Assembly (NCBI RefSeq): GCF_047675955.1
Contig: NW_027328114.1
Location: 310,001-374,000 of the forward strand
Length of the DNA: 64,000 bases
Reading direction: 5' to 3'
Source: Chlorocebus sabaeus
Taxonomy: Eukaryota > Chordata > Mammalia > Primates > Cercopithecidae
The notes under the pieces: generated by a model
Databases searched by the model: none
Seen by the model: only the letters and a program-made list of their open reading frames with translations
What the model was told of the DNA's origin: nothing
Translations under genes and position numbers: made by a program
Shown here: piece by piece, positions 1 to 10,899 of the stretch
How positions within the stretch are numbered: position 1 is the stretch's first letter
Layout: every line of letters starts with the position of its first letter

Positions 1-2492
1 AGACTGTTCTTGTGTAATTTGCAAAGTGAAATTTTGAAGACCATAGAGGGCTATGTTGAAAAAGGAAATATAGTAAGATAAAATCCGAAAAGAAGCTTTC
101 TGAGAAACTGCTTTGTGTTCTGTTAATTCATCTCAAAGTGTCACAGATTTCCCCTCATGAGGCCGGTCACTAAGACTGTTCTTGTGGAATTGCAAAGTGA
201 TATTTGGAGGCACATAGAGGTCAATGGTGAAAAAGGAAACATCCTAAGATAAAAACTGAAAAGAAGCTTTCTGAGAAACTGCTCTGTGTTCTGTTAATTC
301 AAGTCACAGAGTTACTCTTTTACCTCAGGAAGCCATTCGCTAAGGCTGTTCTTGTGAAATTTACAAAGTGATATTTTGAAGCCCATAGAGGGCTATGGTG
401 AAAAAGGAAATACCTTCAGTTAAAAACTGAAAAGAAGCTTTCTGAGAAACTGCTTTCTGTTCTGTTAATTCATCTCAAAGAGTTACTGCTTTTGCCTCAA
501 GAATCCTTCCGCTAAGACTGTTTTTGTGGAATTTCCAAAGTGATATTTCGATGCCCATAGTAGGCTATGGTGAAAAAGGAAATATCCTAAGATAAAAACC
601 GAAAAGAAGCTTTATGAAAAGCTGCTTTGTGTTTTGTTAGTTCACTCACAGGGTTACAGCTTTCCCCTCAAGAAGCCGTTAACTAAGACTGTTTTGTGAA
701 ATTTGCAAAGTGATATTTGGAAGCCCATAGAGGGCTAAGGTGAAAAAGGAAATATCTTCCGTTAAAAACTGGAAAGAATCATTCTGAGAAAATGCGGTGT
801 GTTCTGTTAGTACATATCACCGAGGTACAGCTTTCCTCTCAAGAAGCCTTTTGCTAAGACTGTTCTTGTGGGATTTCCAAAGTGATATTTGGAAGCCCAT
901 AGAGGGCTATAGTGAAAAAGGAAATATCTTCAGTTAAATACTGGGAAGAAGCTTTCTGAGAGACTGCTTTGTGTTCTGTTAATTCATCTCACAGAGTTAC
1001 AGCTTCCCCCCTCAAGAAGCCTTTCACTAAGACTGTTCTTGTGGAATTTGCAAAGTCATATTTGGAAGCCCATAGAGGACTATGGTGAAAAAGGAACTAT
1101 CTTCCGTTAAAAACTGGAAAGAAGATTTGTGAGAAACTGCTTTGTGTTCTGTTAATTCAACTCACAGAGTTACAGATTCCCCTTCAGAAGCCTTTCGCTA
1201 AGACTGTTCTTCTGGAATTTGCAAAGTGATATTTGGAAGCCCATGGAGGGCTATGGTGAAAAGGGAAATAACTTCCCTTAAAAACTGGAAAGAAGCTTTC
1301 TGAGACACTGCCGTGTGTTCTGTTAATACATCTCTCCGAGTTACAGCTTTCCCCTCAAGAAGCCTTTCTATAAGACTGTTCTTGTGGAATTTGCAAAGTG
1401 ATACTTGGAAGCCCATAGAGGGCTATTTTGAAAATGGAAATATCCTAAGATAAAAACCGAAAAGAAGCTGTCTGAGAACCTGCTTTGTGTTGTGTTAGTT
1501 CATCTCACAGTGTTACAGCTTTCCCCTCAAGAAGCCCTTCACTAAGACTGTTCTTGTGAAAATTGCAAACTGATATTTGTAATCCCATAGAGGACTTTGG
1601 TGAAAAAGGAAATATCTTTCGTTAAAAACTGGAAAGAAGATTTCTGAGAAACTGCTTTGTGTTCTTTTAATTCATCTCACAGAGTTACAGTTTTCACCTC
1701 CAGAAGTTTTTCGCTAACACTGTTCTTGTGGAATTTGCAAAGTGATATTTTGAAGCCCATAGTGGACTATGGTGAAAAAGGAAATATCTTCCGCTAAAAA
1801 CTGGAAAGAACCTTTCTGAGAATCTGCTTTGTGTTCCGTTAATTAATCTCACAGAGTTACAGCTTTCCTATCATGAAGCCAATCACTAAGGCTGTTCTTT
1901 TGGAATATGCAAAGTGATATTTGGAAGCCCATAGAGGGCTACGGTGAAAAAGGAAATATCCTAAGACAAAAACTGAAAAGAAGCTTTCTGAGAAACTGCT
2001 TTGTGTTCTGTTAATTCGTCACCAGAGTTACAGCTTTCCCCTCAAAAAGCCTTTCGCTAAGACTGTTCTTGTGGAATTTGCAAAGTGAAATTTGGAAGCC
2101 CATTGAGGGCTATGATGAAAAAGGACATTTCTTCCATTAAAAACCGAAAAGAAGATTTCTGAGAAACTGCTTCGTGTTTTGTTAGTTCATCTCACAGAAT
2201 TACAGCTTTGCTCCCAGAAGCCTTTCGCTAAGACTGTTCTTGTGGAATTTGCAAAGTGATCTTAGAAGCCCGTAGAGGGCTATGGTGAAAAAGGAAATAA
2301 CTTACGTTAAAAATTGGAAAGAAGCTTTCTGAGAAACTGATGTGTGTTCTGTTAAAACATCTCACCGTGTTACAGCTTTCACTTCAAGAAGCCTTTCGCT
2401 AAGACTGTTCTTGTGGAATTTTCTAAGTGATATTTGGAAGCCCATAGAGGGCTATGGGAAAAAGAAAATATCTTCGGTTGAAAACTGGAAAG
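1..2492 (+). repeat. alpha satellite, left segment (same family as right-hand array)
   Basis: About 14.5 head-to-tail monomers of roughly 171-172 bp, recognisable by the recurring words ctttctgagaaactgctt, cacagagttacagctttc and gtggaatttgcaaagtga. The rare variants seen here recur in the same order at about 32.1-34.5 kb: the cluster ggaggcacatagagg near 205, cgatgcccatagtaggc near 550 and gatcttagaagcccgtag near 2260. This segment is therefore a diverged copy of the same long block. I saw no CENP-B box (ttcg....a..cggg) in these monomers. Small open frames run through many monomers but are by-products of the repeat and not genes. Confidence 0.96.
2480..2492. repeat. left target-site duplication of the first L1
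   Basis: The 13-bp string gaaaactggaaag lies immediately before the L1 and is repeated exactly at 4866-4878 after its A-tail. It is ordinary satellite sequence at this phase of the monomer, and satellite resumes in phase after the second copy. This is the mark of target-primed reverse transcription. Confidence 0.9.
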
Positions 2493-4630
2493 TGGGCTTC
2501 ATCCCTGGGATGCAAGGCTGGTTCAACATTCGCAAATCAATAAACATAATCCAGCATATAAATAGAACCAAAGACAAGAACCACATCATTATCTCAATAG
2601 ATGCAGAAAAGGCTTTTGACAAAATTCAACAGCCCTTCATGCTAAAAACGCTCAATAAATTCAGTATTGATGGAACGTACCTCAAAATCATAAGAGCTAT
2701 TTATGACAAACCCACAGCCAATATCATACTGAATGGGCAAAAACTGGAAAAATTCCCTTTGAAAACTGGCACAAGACAGGGATGCCCTCTCTCACCACTC
2801 CTATTCAACATAGTGTTGGAAGTTCTGGCTAGGGCAATCAGGCAAGAGAAAGAAATCAAGGGGATTCAGTTAGGAAAAGAAGAAGTCAAATTGTCCCTGT
2901 TTGCAGACGACATGATTGTATATTTAGAAAACCCCATTGTCTCAGCCCAAAATCTCCTTAAGCTGATCAGCAACTTCAGCAAAGTCTCAGGATACAAAAT
3001 TAATGTGCAAAAATCACAAGCATTCTTATACACCAGTGACAGTCAAACAGAGAGCCAAATCAGGAATGAACTTCCATTCACAATTGCTTCAAAGAGAATA
3101 AAATACCTAGGAATCCAACTTACAAGGGATGTAAAGGACCTCTTCAAGGAGAACTACAAACCACTGCTCAGTGAAATAAAAGAGGACACAAACAAATGGA
3201 AGAACATACCATGCTCATGGATAGGAAGAATCAATATCGTGAAAATGGCCATACTGCCCAAGGTTATTTATAGATTCAATGCCATCCCCATCAAGCTACG
3301 AATGAGCTTCTCCACAGAATTGGAAAAAACTGCTTTAAAGTTCATATGGAACCAAAAAAGAGCCCGCATCTCCAAGACAATCCTAAGTCAAAAGAACAAA
3401 GCTGGAGGCATCACGTTACCTGACTTCAAACTCTACTACAAGGCTACAGTCACCAAAACAGCATGGTACTGGTACCAAAACAGAGATATAGACCAATGGA
3501 ACAGAACAGAGTCCTCAGAAATAATACCACACATCTACAGCCATCTGATCTTTGACAAACCTGAGAGAAACAAGAAATGGGGAAAGGATTCCCTATTTAA
3601 TAAATGGTGCTGGGAAAACTGGCTAGCCATAAGTAGAAAGCTGAAACTGGATCCTTTCCTTACTCCTTATACGAAAATTAATTCAAGATGGATTAGAGAC
3701 TTAAATGTTAGACCTAATACCATAAAAATCCTAGAGGAAAACCTAGGTAGTACCATTCAGGACTTAGGCATGGGCAAAGACTTCATGTCTAAAACACCAA
3801 AAGCAACGGCAGCAAAAGCCAAAATTGACAAATGGGATCTCATCAAACTAAAGAGCTTCTGCACAGCAAAAGAAACTACCATCAGAGTGAGCAGGCAACC
3901 TACAGAATGGGAGAAAATTTTTGCAATCTACTCATCTGACAAAGGGCTAATATCCAGAACCTACAAAGAACTCAAACAAATTTATAAGAAAAAAACAAAC
4001 AACCCCATCCAAAACTGGGCAAAGGATATGAACAGACATTTCTCAAAAGAAGACATTCATAGAGCCAACAGACACATGAAAAAATGCTCATCATCACTGG
4101 CCATCAGAGAAATGCAAATCAAAACCACAATGAGATACCATCTCACACCAGTTAGAATGGCGATCATTCAAAAGTCAGGAAACAACAGGTGCTGGAGAGG
4201 ATGTGGAGAAATAGGAACACTTTTACACTGTTGGTGGGATTGTAAACTAGTTCAACCATTATGGAAAACAGTATGGCGATTCCTCAAGGATCTAGAACTA
4301 GATGTACCGTATGACCCAGCCATCCCATTACTGGGTATATACCCAAAGGATTATAAATTATGCTGCTATAAGGACACATGAACACGTATGTTTATTGCAG
4401 CACTATTCACAATAGCAAAGACTTGGAATCAACCCAAATGTCCATCAGTGACAGATTGGATTAAGAAAATGTGGCACATATACACCATGGAATACTATGC
4501 AGCCATAAAAAAGGATGAGTTTGTGTCCTTTGTAGGGACATGGATGCAGCTGGAAAACATCATTCTTAGCAAACTATCACAAGAACAGAAAACCAAACAC
4601 CGCATGTTCTCACTCGTAGGTGGGAACTGA
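2493..4630 (+). pseudogene. L1 ORF2 C-terminal fragment with a premature stop
   Basis: This encodes about the last 712 residues of L1 ORF2p, a protein of about 1275 residues that carries endonuclease and reverse transcriptase activity. The fragment begins inside the reverse transcriptase domain. The catalytic FADD motif is at 2900-2911, and the conserved TRQGCPLSPLLFN block lies just upstream at about 2770-2808. Near the C terminus the cysteine motif CX3CX7HX4C is intact, at about 4190-4243. Frame is kept throughout, but the codon at 4379-4381 is TGA where the family usually has TGC, so translation would stop about 83 codons early; the same frame then continues to the normal stop at 4628-4630. 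The endonuclease domain is missing. By chance the frame is also open upstream into satellite, so an ATG at 2342 would give a 679-residue satellite-L1 fusion. I see no promoter and no reason to think it is expressed. Confidence 0.93.
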
Positions 4631-4685
4631 ACAATGAGATCACTTGGACTCGGGAAGGGGAACATCACACACCGGGGCCTATCAT

Positions 4686-4707
4686 GGGGAGGGGGGAGGG
4701 GGGAGGG
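4686..4707 (+). other. G-rich run in the L1 3' UTR
   Basis: Four G-runs separated by single A residues, on the L1 sense strand. This G-rich tract is a known feature of primate L1 3' UTRs and could fold as a G-quadruplex. The same run is present in the other two L1 copies near 25133 and 27936. Confidence 0.7.
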
Positions 4708-4865
4708 ATTGCATTGGGAGTTATACCTGATGTAAATGACGAGTTGATGGGTGCAGCACACCAACATGGCACAAGTATACATATGTAGCAAACCTGCACG
4801 TTGTGCACATGTACCCTACAACTTGAAGTTTAATAATAATAAATAAATTAAAAAAAAAAAAAAAA

Positions 4866-4878
4866 GAAAACTGGAAAG
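4866..4878. repeat. right target-site duplication of the first L1
   Basis: Exact second copy of gaaaactggaaag, directly after the A-tail. The monomer that was split resumes here and runs on as agctatctgagaaacagctctg. Its paralogs at 34483, 38255 and 61746 carry the same context without any L1. Confidence 0.9.
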
Positions 4879-6250
4879 AAGCTATCTGAGAAACAGCTCT
4901 GTGTTCTGTTAATTCATTTCAGAGAGTTACAGCTTTCCGCTCCAGAAGTCTTTCGCTAAGACTGCTCTTTTGGAATTTACAAAGTGATATTTGGAAGCCC
5001 TTAGAGGGCTATGGTGAAAAAGGAAATATCTTCCGTTAAAAACTGGAAAGAAGCATTCTAAGATACTGCCGTGTGTTCTGTTAATACATCTAACCGAGTT
5101 ACAGCTTTCCCCTCTAGAAGCCTTTCGCTAAGACTGTTCTTGTGGCATTTGCAATGTGATATTTGGAAGCCCTTAGAGGGCTATGGTGAAAAAGGAAATA
5201 TCTTCAGTTAAAAACTGGAAAGAAGCTTTCTGAGAAACTGCTTTGTGTTCTGTTAATTCATCTCACAGAGTTACAGGTTTCCCCTCCAGAAGCCTTTCCC
5301 GAAGACTGTTCTTGTGGAATTTGCAAAGTGATATTTGGAAGCCCATAGAGGGCTATGGTGAAAAAGGACATATCTTCCATTAAAAACTGGAAAGAAATTT
5401 TCTGAGAAACCGCTTTGTTTTCTGTTAATTCATCTCACAGAGTTACAGCTTTCTTCTCAAGAAGCCTTTCGGTAAGACTGTTCTTGTGGAATTTGCAAAG
5501 TGATATTTGCAAGCCCATAGAGGGCTATGGTGAAAAAGGACATATCTTCCGTTAAAAACTGGAAAGAAGATTTCTGAGAAACTGCTTTGTGTTCTGTTAA
5601 TTCATCTCAGAGAGTTACAGATTTCCCCTCAAGAGGCCATTCACTAAGACTGTTCTTCTGAAATTTGGAAAGTGATATTTAGAATCCCATAGAGGGCTAT
5701 GGTGAAAAAGGAATTATTTTCCGTTAAAAACTGGAAAGAAGCTTTCTGAGAAACTGCTTTGTGTTCTGTTAATTCATCTCACAGAGTTACATTTCCCTCT
5801 AAAAGCCTTTGGCTAAGGCTGTTGTAGAATTTGCAAAGTGATATTTGCAAGCCCATAGAGGGCTATAGTGAAAAAGGAAATATTTTCAGTTAAAAACTGG
5901 AAAGAAGCTTTCTGAGAAACTGCCAGGTGTTCTGATAAAAGACCTCACCCAGTTACAGCTTTCCCTTCAAGAAGCCTTTCGCTAAGACTGTTGTTGTGGG
6001 ATTTGCAAAATGATATTTGGAAGCCCATAGAGCGCTATGGTGAAAAAGGAAATATCTTCTGTTTAAAAGCGGAAAGAAGCTATCTGAGAAACTCCTTTTT
6101 GTTCTGTTAATTCACCTCAAAGAGTTACAGCTTTCCACTCAATAATTCTTTCGCTAAGACTGTTCTTGTGGAATTTGCAAAGTGAGATTTGGAAGCCCAT
6201 AGAGGTCTATGGTGAAAATGAACTATCGTAAGATAAAAACTGAAAAGAAG
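4879..6250 (+). repeat. alpha satellite, continuation of the left segment
   Basis: About eight monomers that continue the block interrupted by the L1. The order of rare variants matches the right array: 4866-5340 pairs with about 34.48-34.94 kb, and 5340-6250 pairs with about 38.72-39.65 kb. This includes the shortened monomer with ctctaaaagcctttggct near 5800 and the variant ccactcaataattctttcgct near 6130. Past about 6250 the match to that path ends. Confidence 0.93.
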
Positions 6251-9200
6251 CTTTCTGAGAAACTGCTTTGTGTTCTGTTAATTCATCTCAGAGAGTTACA
6301 GCTTTCCCGTCAAGAAGCCTTTCGCTAAGACTGTTGTTGTGGAATTTGCAAAGTGATATTTGGAAGCCCATAGAGGGCTATGGTGAAAAAGGAAATATAC
6401 TAAGATAAAAACCGAAAAGAAGATTTCTGAGAAACTGCTTTGTGTTCTGTTAGTTCGTCTCACAGAGTTACACCTTTCCCCTCAAGAAGCCGTTCACTAA
6501 GACTGTTCTTGTGAAATTTGGAATGGTGAAAAAGGAAATACCTTTACTTAAAAACTTCAAAGAAGCTTTCTAAGAAACTGCTTGGTGTTCTGTTAATTCA
6601 TCTCACAGAGTTACAGCTTTACCATCAAGAAGCCTTTCCCTAAGACTGTTCTTGTGGAATTTGCAAAGTGATATTTGGAAGCTCATAGATGGCTATGGTG
6701 AAAAAGGAAATATCTTCTATTAAAAAGTGGAAAGAAGCTTTCTGAGAAACTTCTTTGTGTTCTATTAATTCATCTCACAGAGTTACAGCTTTGCCCTCAA
6801 AAAGCCTTTCGCTAAGACTGTTCTTGTGGAATTTGCAAAGTGATATTTGGAAGCCCATGGGGGCTACGGTGAAAAAGGAAATAGCTTCCGTTAACAAGTG
6901 GAAAGAAGCTTTCTGAGAAACTGCTTTGTGTCCTGTTAATTCATCTCACAGAGTTACAGCTTTCCCCTCAAGAAGCCTTTTCCTAAGAGTGTTCTGGTGA
7001 AATTTGCAAAGTGATATATGGAAGTCCATAGAGGGTTAGGGTAAAAAAGGAATTATCCTAAGATAAAAACTGAAAAGAAGCTTTCTGAGAAACTGCCTTG
7101 TGTTCTGTTAATTCAACTCACAGAGCTACATCTTTCCCTTCAAGAAGCCTTTCGCTAAGGCTGTTCTTGTGGAATTGGCAAAAGGATATTTGGAAGCCCA
7201 TAGAGGGCTACGGTGAAAAAGGAAATATCTTCCGTTCAAAACTGGAAAGAAGATTTGAGAAACTCCTCTGTGTTCTGTTATTTCATCTCACAGAGTTACA
7301 GCTTTGTCCTCAAGAAGCCTTTCGCTAAGACTCCTCTTGTGGAATTTGCAAAGTGATATTTGGAAGCCCATAGAGCCCCATGGTGAAAAAGGAAACATCT
7401 TAAGATAAAAACTGAAAAGTAGCTTTCTGAGAAATTGCTTTGTGTTCTGTTAATTCATGTCACACACCTACAGCTTTCCCCTCAAGAAGCCTTTCTCTAA
7501 GCCTGTTCTTGTGGAGTTTGCAAAGAGACATTTGGGAGCCCATAGAGGGCTATGGTGAAAAAGGAAATATCTTCCGTTAAAAACTGAAAAGAAGGTTTCT
7601 GAGAAACTACTTTGTGTTCTGTTAATTCATCTCACAGAGGTACAGCTTATCCCTGAAGAAACCGTTCACTGATTCTGTTCTTGTGGAATTTGCAAAATGA
7701 TATTGGAAGACCATAGAGGGTTATGGCGAAAAAGAAAATATGCTAAGATAAAAACCGAAAGGAAGATTTCTGAAAAACTGCATTGTGTTCTCTTAATTCA
7801 TCTAACAGAGTTATAGCTCTCCTTTCAAGAAGCCGTTCACTAAGACTGTTCCTGTGGAATTTGCAAGGTGATATTTGGAAGCCCATAGAGGGCTATGGTG
7901 AAAAAGGAATTATCTTCCGTTAAAAACTGGAAAGAAACTTTCTGAGAAACTGCTTTGTGTTCTGTTAATTCATCTCACAGAGTTACAGCTTTCCCCTTAA
8001 GAAGCCTTTCGCTAAGGCTGTTCTTGTGGAATTTGCGATGTGACATTTGGAGCCCATAGAGGGCTATGGTGAAAAAGGAAATATCCTAAGGTAAAAACTG
8101 AATGAAGCTTTCTGAGAAACTGATTTGTGTTCTGTTAATTTATCTCACATAGTTACATCCTTGCCCTCAAGAAGCCTTTCGCTATGACTGTTCTTGTGGA
8201 ATTTGCAGAGTGATATTTCGAAGCCCAAAGAGGGCTATGGTGAAAATGGAAGTATGCTAAGATAAAAACCGAAAAGAAGCTGTCTGAGAAACTGCTTTGT
8301 GTTCTGTTAATTCGTCTCACAGATTTACAGCTTTCTTCTCAAGAAGCCTTTCACTAAGACTGTTCTTGTGGAATTTGAAAAGAGTTATTTGGAAGCCCTT
8401 AGTGGGCTATGGTGAAAAAGGAAATATCTTCCGTTAAAAACTGGAAAGAAGCTTTCTGAGAAACTGCTTTGTGTTCTGTTAATTCATCTCACAGAGTTAC
8501 AGCTTTCCCCTCAAGAAGCCAATCCCTAAGACTGTTCTTGTGGAATTTGCGTAGTGATATTTGGAATCCCATAGAGGGCTATGATGAAAAAGGAAATATC
8601 TTCCGTTAAAAACTGGAAAGAAGCTTTCTGAGAACCTGCTTTGTGTTCTGTTAATTCATCTCACAGAGTTACAGCTTTCTCCTCAAGAAGCCGTTCGCTA
8701 AGACTGTTCTCGTGGAATTTGCAAAGAGCTATTTGGAAGCCCTTAGGGGGCTATGGTGAAAAAGGAAATATCCTAATATAAAAACTGAAAAGAAGCTTTC
8801 TGAGGAACTGCTTTCTGTTCTGTTAATTCATCTAAGAGATTTACAGCTTTCCGTTCAAGAAGGCTTTCACAAAGACTCTTCTTTTCGAATTGGCAAAGTG
8901 ATATTTGGAAGCCCATAGAGAGCTATGGTGCAAAGGGAAATATCCTAAGATAAAAACCGAAAAGAAATTTTCTGAGAAACTGCTTTGTCTTCTGTTAATT
9001 CATCTCACAGAGTTACAGCTTTCCCCCCAAGAAACTTTTCGCTAAGACTATTTTTGTGGAATTTGTAAAGTGATATTTGGAATCCCATCGAGGGCTAAGG
9101 TGAAAATGGAAATATCCTAAGATGAAAACCGAAAGGAAGCTTTCTGGGAAAGTGTTTTGTGTTCTGTTAGTTCATCTCACAGAGTTACAGCTTTCCCCTC

Positions 9201-9630
9201 AAGAAGCCGTTCACTAAGACAGATTTTGTGAAATTTGCAAACTGATATTTGGAAGCCAATAGAGGGCTATGGTGAAAAAGGAAATAACCTAAGATAAAAA
9301 CTGAAAAGAAGCTGCCTGAGAAACTGCTTTGTGTTCTGTTAATTCATCTCACAGAGTTACAGGTTTCCCCTCAAGAAGCCTTTCGCTAAGGTTGTTCTTG
9401 TGGAATTTGCAACGTGATATTTAGAAGCCCATAGAGGGCTATGGTGAAAAAGGAAATATCTTCCTTTAAAAACTGGAAAGAAGCTCTTTGAGAAACTGTT
9501 TTGTGTTCTGTTAATTCATCTCACAGAGTTAGAGCTTTCTCCTCAAGAATCCTTTCGCTAAGACTCTTCTTGTGGAATTTGCAAAGTGATATTTGGAAGC
9601 CCATAGAGGGCTACGGTGAAAAAGGAAATA
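6251..9630 (+). repeat. alpha satellite, monomeric, no long repeat order seen
   Basis: About 20 diverged monomers in one orientation. The first monomer (agagagttacagctttcccgtc near 6290) is the same type that starts the right array at about 30030. I could not pair the rest with another block by rare variants. One monomer near 6519 has lost about 40 bp. No gene, interspersed element or CENP-B box is visible. Confidence 0.92.
6506..6545 (+). repeat. internally deleted alpha-satellite monomer
   Basis: The monomer runs gtgaaatttgg directly into aatggtgaaaaagg, skipping the usual block with gcccatagagggct. The loss is about 40 bp, so the repeat phase shifts at this point. A small deletion between short G/A-rich matches is the simplest cause. 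Confidence 0.75.
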
Positions 9631-10670
9631 TGTTCAGTTAAAAAATGGAAAAAAGCTTTCTGAAAAAACGGCTTTGTGTTCTGTTAATTCATCTCACAGA
9701 TTTACTCCTTTCCCCGCTAGAAGTGGTTCACTAAGACTGTTCATGTGGAATTTGCAAAGTGATATTTGGAAATACACAGAGGGCTAGAGTGAAAAAGGAG
9801 ATATCTTCAGTTAAAAACTGGAAAGAAGCTTTCTGAGAAACCGCTTTGTGTTCTCTTAATTCATCTCACAGTGATACAGCTTTCCCCTCAAGGAGCCCTT
9901 CAACTAAGACTGTTCGTGTGGAATTTGCAATGTGATATTTGGATGCCCATAGAGGGCTATGGTGGAAAAGGAAATAACTTCAGTTAAAACTGGAAAGAAG
10001 ATTTCTGAGAAACTGCTTTGTGTTCTGTTATTTCAACTCACAGAGTTACAGCTTTCCCCTCTAGAAGCCTTTCGCTAAGGCTGCTCTTGTGGAATTTGCA
10101 AAGTGATATTTGGAAGCGCTTAGAGAACTATGGTGAAAATGGAAATATCCTAAGATAAAAATTGAAAGGAAGCTTTCTGAGAAACGGCTTTGTGTTCTGT
10201 TAATTCTTCTCACAGAGTTACAGCTTTCCCCTCAAGAAGTCGTTCACTAAGACTGTTCTTGTGTAATCTGCAAAGTGATATTGGGATGCCCATAGAGGGC
10301 TATGGTGTAAAAGGAAGTGTCCTCAGATAAAAACCGCAAAGTAGCTTTCTGAGAAACTACTTTGTGTTCTGGTAATTCATCTCACGGAGTTAGAGTTTTC
10401 CCCTCAAGAAATCGATCACTATGACTGCTCTTGTGGAGTTTGCAAAGTGATATTTGCACCTCATAGAGGGCGATTGTGAAAAGGAAATATCTTCAGATAA
10501 AAACTGGAAAGAAATTTTCTGAGAAACTGCTTTGGGTTCTGTTAATTCATCTCACAGACTTACAGCTTTCCCCTCAAGAAGCCTTTCGCTAAGATTGTTC
10601 TTGTGCAATTTACAAAGTGATATTTGGAAGCCCATAGAGGGCTATGGTGAAAAAGGAAATATCCTAAGAT
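9631..10670 (+). repeat. alpha-satellite block duplicated at about 19.24-20.28 kb
   Basis: About six monomers with rare shared variants that recur in the same order 9607-9608 bp downstream: the gaagtggttcactaag monomer, aggagcccttcaactaag (9891 and 19498) and atcgatcactatgactgc (10411 and 20019). The spacing is close to 56 monomers. The copies differ by scattered substitutions and small indels, so the duplication is not recent. Confidence 0.85.
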
Positions 10671-10899
10671 AAAAACTGAAAAGAAGCTTTCTGAGAAACT
10701 GCTTTGTGATCTGTTAATTCATTTCACAGATTTACAACTTTCCCCTCAAGAAGCCGTTCACCAAGACTGTTCTTGTGGATTTTGCAAAGTGGTGTTTGGA
10801 AGCCCATAGAGGGCTATGTTGAAAAGGAAATATCTTCAGTTGAAAACTGGAAAGAAGCTTTCTGAGAAACTGTTTTATGGTCTGTTAATTCATCTCACA

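Larger units (their letters stand above)
2493..4865 (+). mobile_element. 5'-truncated LINE-1 (L1PA-like, Old World monkey type)
   Basis: A 2.37-kb L1 inserted in alpha satellite. It keeps the ORF2 segment from within the reverse transcriptase domain to the ORF2 stop (2493-4630), a 3' UTR with the G-rich run at 4686-4707, and an A-tail at 4850-4865. The 5' UTR, ORF1 and the endonuclease half of ORF2 are absent, as expected for 5' truncation during reverse transcription. A perfect 13-bp target-site duplication flanks it. Its 3' UTR shares unusual variants with the short L1 at 25077 (cacaagtatacat, ctacaacttgaagttt), so both probably come from one source lineage. The subfamily name is from memory of the 3' UTR; a RepeatMasker run would settle it. 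It is not capable of autonomous movement. Confidence 0.95.
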
